A stretch of 12,926 nt of DNA. Origin: SURF-32 sp964648365 (lineage in GTDB: Bacteria > Planctomycetota > Phycisphaerae > UBA1845). The stretch lies in NCBI GenBank assembly GCA_964648365.1, contig CAZYLK010000178.1:1-12926 (forward strand), given 5' to 3'. The notes below the pieces were generated by a model, which made no database searches, was not told the DNA's origin, and saw only the letters and a list, made by a program, of their open reading frames with translations. Of the stretch, positions 1-6,270 are shown one piece after another; position 1 is the first letter of the stretch, and each line of letters opens with the position of its first letter. The position numbers were made by a program, and so were the translations under genes.

Positions 1-57
1 AGTTGCTGCCTCGTGTTTCAGGTTCCCGGTTTTGGGGACGCTGTTCTGGGCCCGTTG

Positions 58-74
58 CCCCCCCCCCCCCCCCC
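58..74. repeat. 17-base poly-C homopolymer
   Basis: An uninterrupted run of 17 cytosines lies in apparently non-coding DNA, about 290 bases before the next start codon. Runs of this length are prone to slippage and to sequencing or assembly error, so its exact length should be treated as uncertain. Confidence 0.95.
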
Positions 75-267
75 GTCTCATTGTTCCACCGCTGCGGCGA
101 TGGCGAGAGGCGAACCGTTCCCGACCGTCGGCGATTAAACGCGAATGCTCGGTCCCCTCCCGCGCCTTCGCGCCAGGCCGTGACCGTGCGAGGGACGCAG
201 TCCCGCGTGCGGCTCTCCATGAGTTGCGAGTGTCAGATGGGCTGTGCGCACAACTTCCTGTTGGTGC

Positions 268-296
268 TTGTGTCGCCAGCCGCTCCTGTGTTGAAT
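268..296 (+). promoter_or_regulatory. Weak candidate sigma70 promoter for the cysteine-rich gene
   Basis: TTGTGT (268-273) and TTGAAT (291-296) are separated by 17 bases and match the -35 and -10 consensus at three and four of six positions. A transcript from here would start near 303 and carry the terminator-like hairpin at 303-332 in its leader. The match is weak and could be chance. Confidence 0.22.
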
Positions 297-302
297 GATC
301 AT

Positions 303-332
303 CGCGAGTGACGTGTCTTCGCTCGCGTTTTT
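303..332 (+). terminator. Intrinsic terminator-like hairpin before the cysteine-rich gene
   Basis: Bases 303-311 (CGCGAGTGA) pair with 319-327 (TTCGCTCGCG region) to give nine pairs including one G-U, with a 7-base loop at 312-318, followed at once by TTTTT (328-332). This is the textbook shape of a Rho-independent terminator on the + strand. It sits only 24 bases before the Shine-Dalgarno of the gene at 367, so it either ends a transcript arriving from the left or acts as an attenuator in that gene's leader. Confidence 0.55.
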
Positions 333-366
333 CTCCATCCGTTCGTTTTCTCTCTAGGAGTTCCTT

Positions 367-804
367 ATGTCGCGTTTTGCCGTCTGTTTGGTTGCTCTTG
401 TTGCACTGACGGGTGTGCTCGCCCCCTCCGCCTACGCCCAAACTTGCAATGACGTGGAAGACCTCTATTGCGACCCCACCGGAAACGGAAGTTGTGCAAC
501 GGCGTGTCCACCGGCGGGAACCTGCCCGATTTACATAATTCGGTTCCTTACCAACCAACGTTGGTATCAGACGGCTCTGCCGCCGAAAGAGTTCGGCACA
601 TGCGTCGAGTACGTCGAGGAATCGGCCGCCTGTCTTGAGATCTGCTTGTGTGAGACTCACGGTGCGTCTTGCAGCCCTACTAGCCCCTGCGAGAACTCCG
701 CCATCATCACATGTACTCCTGGCCCCAACATTGGAAGCCGCTACGTCGTGCTACCTCTGTCATGTGATCCTAAGTGCGAAGTGGACTGTTGTGCATCAAC
801 GTAG
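367..804 (+). CDS. Small secreted cysteine-rich protein, function unknown
   Basis: This 145-residue protein begins with a clear Sec signal peptide: basic n-region (MSR), a hydrophobic core at about residues 4-18, and an A-Y-A cleavage site after residue 24. The mature part of about 121 residues contains 16 cysteines, an even number, spread over its whole length (two adjacent near the C-terminus), which suggests a disulfide-stabilised extracytoplasmic protein. I recognise no domain. The start is firm: AGGAG at 356-360 lies six bases before ATG. By hand count about 60% of its codons end in G or C, clearly lower than the dxs and nadK genes to the right, so it may be recently acquired or weakly expressed. 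It appears to be a single-gene unit, with hairpins on both sides (303-332 and 848-932). A toxin-like, adhesive or envelope role is possible but nothing in the sequence decides it. Confidence 0.85.
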   Translation: MSRFAVCLVALVALTGVLAPSAYAQTCNDVEDLYCDPTGNGSCATACPPAGTCPIYIIRFLTNQRWYQTALPPKEFGTCVEYVEESAACLEICLCETHGASCSPTSPCENSAIITCTPGPNIGSRYVVLPLSCDPKCEVDCCAST

Positions 805-847
805 CTGATTGCTGGGATGCCTTCGGCTGGAAATCCGAGACTCGTGA

Positions 848-932
848 GAGGGAGGGGGAGTGAAACGAGGCGCGAGAATGGCACTGCACGAGACGCGCCA
901 AGCCATTCTACTTCTCTCGCTCCCCCTCCTTC
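848..932. repeat. Long imperfect inverted repeat (GGGAG-type hairpin), possible terminator
   Basis: The outer arm 848-860, G/A-rich with core GGAGGGGGAG (851-860), is complementary to 920-932 with core CTCCCCCTCC (920-929). An inner perfect arm AGAATGGC (875-882) pairs with GCCATTCT (902-909). The element lies 43 bases past the stop of the cysteine-rich gene and is followed by TTCCGTTTT, so it could end that transcript. Its polarity (purine-rich left arm, pyrimidine-rich right arm) and a shared 9-mer CTCGCTCCC (916-924) link it to the larger element at 7287-7414. Confidence 0.7.
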
Positions 933-1013
933 CGTTTTCGCGCGTTCCCAGTTTGTCGACGCCGGAGGGGTATCGTCGACACCGTAGATATCATTAACGG
1001 AAGAGAATTGCAG

Positions 1014-2489
1014 ATGTGTACCATCCTTGTTGTGCTAGTTTCGACCACTGCGATGGCAGGCGATCTGCCCGAACCATTGCTCCGGATGCTTGAGAACCGC
1101 GAGACACTCTTCGATACCGCACAGATCGAGTGGAGTCATGAAACATCGAGTCCGGAGGTGCCCAAGTCCCATCGCTACTACACCAGTCGGTATGCGGGGA
1201 GCGACTATCTTCTCGTAGATTTCGGCGACGAGAACGGTTGCCAGCGAATCGACGCTTGTAAGGACGGTCTGGCGATGGCTTACTCCGAGAACCGGATCCT
1301 TTTTCGGTGGGATGAGCAGGACCAGTGGATGCACCGACGCGATGACATCGGAGCAGGATACTCCGATCCGGGCGCGGAGTATTTTCACCATCAGCCAGAT
1401 CCGCGCAGCTTTGGCCTGCTGCCCGAATTGCCCGGCTATCATACGCGTGAGCACCTCAGCGTCCCGAGTGTTGTTGAAATGGCCATTCCCGATGATGCTG
1501 CGTTTGAGACACGCGTGATGCCGGACGGGAAGTACGCGGTCACCATGTCGTCCGAGGGCGGAGCGATCAAGTGGATGCTCGATCCTGACGTTGCGTGGCA
1601 GCCGGTCTCAGTAGAGCGATTCCACTTGAACCGCGGTCAGCTCGTTCCCGTGCGCATCGCGGAGATGGAATACGCCCCGTTCGGCGATCGGTGGTTCCTG
1701 AAACAGGCCACATTCCGCGATGATCGCACCAAACGGGAAACCGTCGTTCGTGTGCGCCACGCGCGGTTCGACGAACCGGACTTGCAGGAAGGGTTCGAAC
1801 TTGCCGCGGCGCTGGAAATGCTACCGGGCACGAATCTGACGCACCATCGTGCGAGCGGGAGCGGAGTACTGGAGATCTTCGACGGCGAACGCGGCGTAAC
1901 TACGGCGGAAATGAATGCACGGATACTGGATCGCGACTGGCCCGATAGTTCCGCGTTCCTCGAACTGGTCAATCGTTGGAAGACCGACGCCCCCGGAAAG
2001 AAGCCTTACGATTTCTACGACGTGAGTCTCGCCCGATCGAAATCCGTCGGCCTGTGGGAGCCTTATACGCGCCAGTTCATCCTGCGCGCCGCGCTGAACG
2101 AGGCCCAGGAGGAGGAAGCCTGGCGCATCCTCGCGCAGTGTCAACAGCTCGCCCGGGACATGCAGAAGAAGGACGCCGCGATGGCCGACGGGTTGCGGAA
2201 CACGGAGGCGGAAATCAGCAAGGTGACGCTGCAACTCCGCAAGGACGCGACCGACCCGGCCGAAAAGCAGGCCGCGATCGATCGCCTGCGCCAATTGGAG
2301 GAGCGCCGCGGCGAACTGGCGGCGCCGCTGGACGCGATTTTTGAGCAGCGGCTGCAGCCCGGTCTGGACCGGTTGCTGACGCCGGAGCAACGGCGGCGCA
2401 TGCAACAGCGTGACGCTCAGCGGGGCGCGGTCGAACGTGGCGCGCCGCAGTCCGGGGGTGCAGCGCCAGCTCCTCAAGCGGTCCCATGA
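1014..2489 (+). CDS. Exported protein with LTxxQ-like helical C-terminus, function unknown
   Basis: From ATG 1014 this is a 491-residue protein. GGAAGAG at 999-1005 is well spaced for this ATG and too close for the in-frame TTG at 1008. The first 15 residues form a short hydrophobic signal peptide ending A-M-A, unusual in lacking a basic n-region. Residues about 30-260 are mixed beta/alpha with many aromatic and charged residues and could be a LolA/LppX-like fold, which is inference only. Residues about 353-468 are strongly helical, rich in E, R, Q and A, and predicted to coil; they contain LTPEQ at 455-459, the motif of the Spy/CpxP (LTxxQ) family of periplasmic proteins that bind unfolded or metal-stressed proteins. 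The tail after 470 is low-complexity G/A/P/Q. The stop overlaps the next gene's start in ATGA, so the two are translationally coupled. Role unknown; a periplasmic sensing or chaperone-like role is a guess. Confidence 0.85.
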   Translation: MCTILVVLVSTTAMAGDLPEPLLRMLENRETLFDTAQIEWSHETSSPEVPKSHRYYTSRYAGSDYLLVDFGDENGCQRIDACKDGLAMAYSENRILFRWDEQDQWMHRRDDIGAGYSDPGAEYFHHQPDPRSFGLLPELPGYHTREHLSVPSVVEMAIPDDAAFETRVMPDGKYAVTMSSEGGAIKWMLDPDVAWQPVSVERFHLNRGQLVPVRIAEMEYAPFGDRWFLKQATFRDDRTKRETVVRVRHARFDEPDLQEGFELAAALEMLPGTNLTHHRASGSGVLEIFDGERGVTTAEMNARILDRDWPDSSAFLELVNRWKTDAPGKKPYDFYDVSLARSKSVGLWEPYTRQFILRAALNEAQEEEAWRILAQCQQLARDMQKKDAAMADGLRNTEAEISKVTLQLRKDATDPAEKQAAIDRLRQLEERRGELAAPLDAIFEQRLQPGLDRLLTPEQRRRMQQRDAQRGAVERGAPQSGGAAPAPQAVP

Positions 2490-3094
2490 CACCGTCGCTG
2501 TGGCGTCGCGCCGGCGTCCGGTTGTCCGCCGCCGCCGCGCTGCTGTCCGTGCTGCTGGGCGGGCTGAGCTACTGGCTGCCGACGGGGGTGGGGTGGTATC
2601 GGTGGCTGGATCGCGACACGCAGCGGGCGCCGGTCGCGGCGGTCGACTTCTGGCGCGGCACGTTTCGACTGGAGTTCGGCCATCCGGGACGCGACAGTTG
2701 GCGAGGAAAGGGCTATGCGTGGCCCACGGGCCGAATCGCGCGGCTTCGCTCGCCGTTCCGTCTCGACATCGGGGCCCATACCGTGCTGGTGCTCGAAAAG
2801 CAGACCCTTCCCGTGATGGACTACTACAGCAGTGAGCCCTTCGCGATGCAGGCGTGGTGGCTGTATCGGGTCTGGTGCCCGTTCTGGGTTGCGGCGCTGG
2901 TCTTCTCGATCTGGCCGGCGATCCACCTGTGGCGCGGTCCCATCCGGCGAAGGCTGCGCCTGCGCTCGGGCCTATGCGTAAACTGCGCGTATGACCTGCG
3001 CGGCCAAGTCGAACCGCGCTGTCCAGAGTGCGCCACCCCCATCCCGACCGCCGCGGCCGGCCGTGAGGACGGAGCACGCTTTCAAGAGTTTTGA
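2486..3094 (+). CDS. Two-TM membrane protein with C-terminal YDLRG zinc ribbon
   Basis: This 202-residue protein has a first membrane helix at about residues 11-31 after a basic N-terminus (W-R-R), a central segment of about 95 residues, and a second helix at about 128-148 followed by a strongly basic stretch (R-R-R-L-R-L-R, 154-160). By the positive-inside rule both ends are cytoplasmic and the middle is periplasmic. The C-terminal part is a four-cysteine zinc ribbon: C164-x2-C167, then YDLRG (169-173), then C179-x2-C182. CxxC-YDLRG-CPEC ribbons of this kind are characteristic of planctomycetes, where many membrane proteins carry them with no known function. The ATG sits inside the ATGA overlap with the upstream gene and no separate strong Shine-Dalgarno is needed. 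A shared envelope-related job with the exported protein upstream is likely but unproven. Confidence 0.85.
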   Translation: MTPSLWRRAGVRLSAAAALLSVLLGGLSYWLPTGVGWYRWLDRDTQRAPVAAVDFWRGTFRLEFGHPGRDSWRGKGYAWPTGRIARLRSPFRLDIGAHTVLVLEKQTLPVMDYYSSEPFAMQAWWLYRVWCPFWVAALVFSIWPAIHLWRGPIRRRLRLRSGLCVNCAYDLRGQVEPRCPECATPIPTAAAGREDGARFQEF

Positions 3095-3213
3095 AACTCC
3101 GCTACGGACGCGGCCACAGGGCGGGCAATACGCGGCAAACCCCGGCACTATCCGAAAAGGCTGCTCCGACGTCCGCAGGACCGACGCCCGGCGGCGGACA
3201 TAACCATTGGCGA

Positions 3214-3241
3214 GGCAGAGGCTTCCGAGCCGCCGTTATTT
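3214..3241 (+). terminator. Candidate terminator hairpin after the zinc-ribbon gene
   Basis: GGC (3214-3216), a 3-base bulge, GGCT (3220-3223), the tetraloop TCCG, AGCC (3228-3231) and GCC (3232-3234) form a seven-pair stem followed by GTTATTTG. The T tract is interrupted, so termination would be imperfect. It lies 119 bases past the zinc-ribbon gene's stop and touches the -35 element of the ispA promoter, as expected at a boundary between transcription units. Confidence 0.35.
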
Positions 3242-3268
3242 GTTGTGCGCGCGCGCCGTCGCTATACT
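3240..3268 (+). promoter_or_regulatory. Sigma70-type promoter of the ispA-dxs-nadK operon
   Basis: TTGTTG (3240-3245) and TATACT (3263-3268) are separated by the ideal 17 bases; the -10 differs from consensus at one position. The predicted transcription start is at about 3275, only about 2 bases before an in-frame GTG (3277) and 8 before the ATG (3283), so the mRNA would be nearly leaderless. The absence of any Shine-Dalgarno before the ispA start agrees with this. Confidence 0.55.
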
Positions 3269-3282
3269 CCCGCACCGTGCTG

Positions 3283-4179
3283 ATGAACCCGAGTGTCCAT
3301 GACCTGCTGCGGGACTACGGCCGGCGCTTCGACGCCCGGCTGGCGGAGTTTCTGCCGCCCGATGACGGCGCTTCCGACCTGGCGGCCGCCATGCGGTATT
3401 CGGCGCTGGCGCCAGGCAAGCGGCTGCGGCCTTACCTGGTCAGCGAGTGCTGCGCCGTCGCCGGCGGGTCGGAGGACGACGCGGTCGCGGCCGCGGCGGC
3501 GATCGAATGCGTCCACGTCTTCAGCCTGATCCACGACGACCTGCCGGCCATGGACGACGACGACCTGCGCCGCGGGCAACCCACCTGCCACGTCCGGTTC
3601 GGCGAGGCCAACGCCATCCTGGCCGGCGACGCGCTGCTGTCGCTGGCGTTCGAGTTGATCGTTCGTCACACGCCCGACGCCGAGGTGGCGGGTCAACTCG
3701 TGCTGGAAGTCTGCGACGCCGTCGGAATCCGCGGCATGATCGGCGGCCAGGCGGCCGACATCGCCGGCCAGCAGCATCCGCCGTCGCTGGCGCGGGTCCG
3801 TGACATCCACGCCCGCAAGACGGGGCGACTGATCGAGGCGTCCTGCCGGATGGGCGCGATCGTCGGCGGCTCAACCGCCGCCCGCCAACGTCCGAATATC
3901 TTGCAGATGCTGGCCGATTATGGCCGATGGCTTGGAAGCGCCTTCCAGATCACGGATGATGTGCTGGACGTCACCGCCACCCGCGAGTCGATGGGCAAGG
4001 CGGTGCGAAAAGACGCAGAGGTCGGAAAACAAACTTATCCGGCGTGCGTAGGAATAGAAGAAAGCCGCCAGGCCGCGCGCGACGCCTGCAAGGCAGCGAC
4101 GACGGCGCTGGCAATCCTCGGCCCGGAGGCGGACAACCTGCGGGCGATGGCTGAGTTCGTTCTCGAGCGCGCCAGTTGA
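3283..4179 (+). CDS. ispA: Farnesyl diphosphate synthase (IspA)
   Basis: This cytoplasmic trans-prenyltransferase condenses dimethylallyl and isopentenyl diphosphate stepwise to farnesyl diphosphate (C15). The 298 residues match the usual family length. Visible motifs: GKRLRP (45-50), the first Asp-rich motif DDLPAMD (85-91, the DDx4D form of bacterial enzymes), GQ..D (155-159), K-T-G (179-181), the second Asp-rich motif DDVLD (225-229), and GKQTYP (248-253). The region around the first motif is nearly identical to E. coli IspA as I remember it. Phe80, five residues before the first Asp, is the aromatic stop that limits products to C15, so farnesyl rather than geranylgeranyl diphosphate is predicted. 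The start is ATG 3283, or GTG 3277 two codons earlier; the frame stays open back to 3091 but that stretch is promoter and spacer DNA. dxs follows after 84 bases. Confidence 0.96.
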   Translation: MNPSVHDLLRDYGRRFDARLAEFLPPDDGASDLAAAMRYSALAPGKRLRPYLVSECCAVAGGSEDDAVAAAAAIECVHVFSLIHDDLPAMDDDDLRRGQPTCHVRFGEANAILAGDALLSLAFELIVRHTPDAEVAGQLVLEVCDAVGIRGMIGGQAADIAGQQHPPSLARVRDIHARKTGRLIEASCRMGAIVGGSTAARQRPNILQMLADYGRWLGSAFQITDDVLDVTATRESMGKAVRKDAEVGKQTYPACVGIEESRQAARDACKAATTALAILGPEADNLRAMAEFVLERAS

Positions 4180-4190
4180 CCGGGGCGACG

Positions 4191-4207
4191 CGCCCGTCAT
4201 GCGGGCG
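4191..4207. repeat. GC-rich stem-loop between ispA and dxs
   Basis: CGCCCG (4191-4196) pairs with CGGGCG (4202-4207) around the 5-base loop TCATG. No T tract follows, so this is not a typical terminator; in an operon it could protect the 3' end of the ispA message or adjust expression of the two genes. Confidence 0.4.
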
Positions 4208-4263
4208 AGCGTGGGCCTTAGAGTCGATTGACGCGCTGACAGCAAGACGGAGACGGAAAGTCG

Positions 4264-6231
4264 ATGAGCATACTCGAGGGGGTTCGCTGCCCCGCTGACG
4301 TGAAGGCATTGCCTGTCGAAAAACTGCCCGAACTGGCCACGGAGATGCGCGAGCGCATCATCGACGTGGTCGGCAAGGGCGGCGGGCACCTGACCAGCAA
4401 CCTGGGCGTGGTCGAGCTGACCATCGCGCTGCATCGCGTGTTTGACTTCGCCCACGATCGGCTGCTCTTCGACGTCGGGCATCAATGCTATCCGCACAAA
4501 CTGCTGACCGGCCGGCAGGACCGGCTGCACACCATCCGCAAACGCAACGGCCTCAGCGGCTTCCCCTCGCGGCATGAATCCGAGTACGACCTGTTCGACG
4601 TCGGCCACGCGGGTACGGCCATCGCCACGGCGGTCGGGCTGGCTCGTGCCGATGCGCTGACCGGCAACGGCGATCGTCGCGCCGTCGCGCTCGTCGGCGA
4701 CGCCAGCATCGTCAACGGCGTCGCGTTCGAGGGCCTTAACCAGGCCGGCACGCTCAAGCGGCAGTTTCTCGTGGTCCTCAACGACAACGAGTGGGGCATC
4801 TCGCCGACGCAGGGCGCCCTGGCGGACTTCCTCACGCGGATGCGGGCGAGCGACTTCTACGAAGACGTGAAGGCGAGCACGAAGCAGATCCTGCCCAGGC
4901 TCCCGCTGCTCGGCAAGCCGGCGTTCGACATGCTGGCCCACCTGAAAGAGGGCATCAAGGCGACCGTATCGCCGGGCCAGATTTTCGACGCGATGAACTT
5001 CCAGTACGTCGGCCCGATCGACGGCCACGACGTCAATCACCTCATCGCGATGCTGAACATCGTGAAGGACGCGCACCATCCCGTGCTGCTGCACGTCCAT
5101 ACGGTCAAAGGCAAAGGCTGCGATTGGGCCAAGGCCGAGCCCGGCCGTTTTCACAGCCCCAAGCCGTTCGTCGTTTCGGATGGCAAGGCGATCATCAAGT
5201 CGGGCGGCGGCAAAAGCTGGACCAAGGCGTTCGTCGAGTGCCTGATCGAACTGGCCCGCGAGGATGAGCGTATCTTCGCGATGACCGCCGGCATGCCGGA
5301 AGGCACCGGCCTGAACGAATTCGAGAAGCACTTCCCCGATCGCTACCTCGACGTAGGCATATCGGAAAGCTGCACCACCGACATGGCGGCGGGCATGGCG
5401 AAGGCCGGTCTGCGCCCGGTCGCGGCCATCTACTCGACATTCCTGCAGCGGGCCTTCGATCAGGTCTTTCAGGAGGTGTCGCTGCAGGGGCTGCCGGTCA
5501 TGTTCTGCATGGACCGGGGCGGCCTGGTCGGCGGCGACGGCGCCGTGCATCACGGCTTCCTCGACATCACCTATCTGCGCGGCATGCCCGGCATGGTGCT
5601 CATGGCGCCGATGGACGAGGTGGAACTGATGTCGGCTATGCGGCTGGGCCTGACGCTCGACAGTCCCTGCGCCATCCGCTACCCACGCGACAGTGTTCCG
5701 GCCCCGATGCCGGATTGTCCGAAGTTCGAGCTGGGCGTGTCGCGCCGGCTCCGCGACGGCGACGCGGCTACCATTCTGTGCTACGGTGTCACGGCCGGGG
5801 CTGCGATGGTCGCGGCCGAGGCGCTCTCCCGCGACGGCATCGAGGTCGGCGTGGTCAACGCCCGCTTCGCCCGGCCGATCGACCGGAACATGGTACGCGA
5901 AGCGTTCGACCTCGGCGGGCCTGTGCTGACTGTCGAGGATCACTCGATCGCCGGTGGCTTCGGCTCGGCCGTGCTGGAGGTGGCGCAGGAACTCGCTATG
6001 CCCGCCCGCCCGATCGCGCGGCTCGGCATCCCGGCGGACCGGTTCATCGCTCACGGCTCGCGCGTGGAGCAACTCGCAGAGGTCGGCATTGACGCAGCGG
6101 GCATCGAACGCGAAGTGCGGCGCCTGCTCGGCGATCGCCAGACCGTGGTTCAGGAAAGTTCCGCCGCCGTCACCCGCATTGCGCCGGCCGACGCACCCCG
6201 GGCCGCGGCCTCCCGCGCGACGCGGCAATAG
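4264..6231 (+). CDS. dxs: 1-deoxy-D-xylulose-5-phosphate synthase (DXS), divergent motifs
   Basis: This thiamine-diphosphate enzyme joins pyruvate and glyceraldehyde-3-phosphate to 1-deoxyxylulose-5-phosphate, the first step of the MEP isoprenoid pathway and also a precursor for thiamine and pyridoxal. The three transketolase-type domains are present in order (about 1-310, 320-480, 500-625). Catalytic residues known from E. coli are kept: His57 (in ALHRV), HQCYPHK with His73, GHAG (114-117), Glu368, Asp425 and His429 (GDGAVHHG), and Arg475 (YPRD). Three cofactor-site motifs differ from the common form: GDA(145-147) instead of GDG, NDNEWG (173-178) instead of NDNEMS, and SESCTT (367-372) instead of AEQHAV. 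At 655 residues it is slightly long because of a low-complexity Ala/Arg tail from about 627. GGAG and GGAAAG (4249-4260) precede the ATG. nadK follows after 39 bases. The sequence and gene context support DXS rather than another transketolase. Confidence 0.95.
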   Translation: MSILEGVRCPADVKALPVEKLPELATEMRERIIDVVGKGGGHLTSNLGVVELTIALHRVFDFAHDRLLFDVGHQCYPHKLLTGRQDRLHTIRKRNGLSGFPSRHESEYDLFDVGHAGTAIATAVGLARADALTGNGDRRAVALVGDASIVNGVAFEGLNQAGTLKRQFLVVLNDNEWGISPTQGALADFLTRMRASDFYEDVKASTKQILPRLPLLGKPAFDMLAHLKEGIKATVSPGQIFDAMNFQYVGPIDGHDVNHLIAMLNIVKDAHHPVLLHVHTVKGKGCDWAKAEPGRFHSPKPFVVSDGKAIIKSGGGKSWTKAFVECLIELAREDERIFAMTAGMPEGTGLNEFEKHFPDRYLDVGISESCTTDMAAGMAKAGLRPVAAIYSTFLQRAFDQVFQEVSLQGLPVMFCMDRGGLVGGDGAVHHGFLDITYLRGMPGMVLMAPMDEVELMSAMRLGLTLDSPCAIRYPRDSVPAPMPDCPKFELGVSRRLRDGDAATILCYGVTAGAAMVAAEALSRDGIEVGVVNARFARPIDRNMVREAFDLGGPVLTVEDHSIAGGFGSAVLEVAQELAMPARPIARLGIPADRFIAHGSRVEQLAEVGIDAAGIEREVRRLLGDRQTVVQESSAAVTRIAPADAPRAAASRATRQ

Positions 6232-6270
6232 ACCCGGCATCCGCACGGACGCGCCGTTCGAGAGGCTCAC

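Larger units (their letters stand above)
1..366. other. Non-coding region upstream of the cysteine-rich protein gene
   Basis: No reading frame here looks like a protein: the short open frames are arginine/proline/serine-rich, run through the C homopolymer and have no ribosome-binding site. The region contains a 17-base C run (58-74), a small hairpin GGGAC-GCA-GTCCC (192-204), a terminator-like hairpin with a T tract (303-332), and the Shine-Dalgarno AGGAG (356-360) of the next gene. It is probably a mix of the 3' flank of a gene left of the window and the 5' leader of the gene at 367. Confidence 0.6.

Noticed and set aside
3..338. Small open frames on both strands in the first 340 bases
   Set aside because: They cross the C homopolymer, overlap each other, lack ribosome-binding sites and read as low-complexity Arg/Pro/Ser.
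1821..3077. 418-codon - strand open frame opposite the exported and zinc-ribbon genes
   Set aside because: Arg/Pro/Ser-rich low-complexity translation without family motifs, antisense to two coupled genes with signal peptide, membrane helices and zinc ribbon.
3091..3282. N-terminal extension of ispA to an ATG at 3091
   Set aside because: The extension is unlike any prenyltransferase, contains the promoter and a hairpin, and family homology starts just after ATG 3283.
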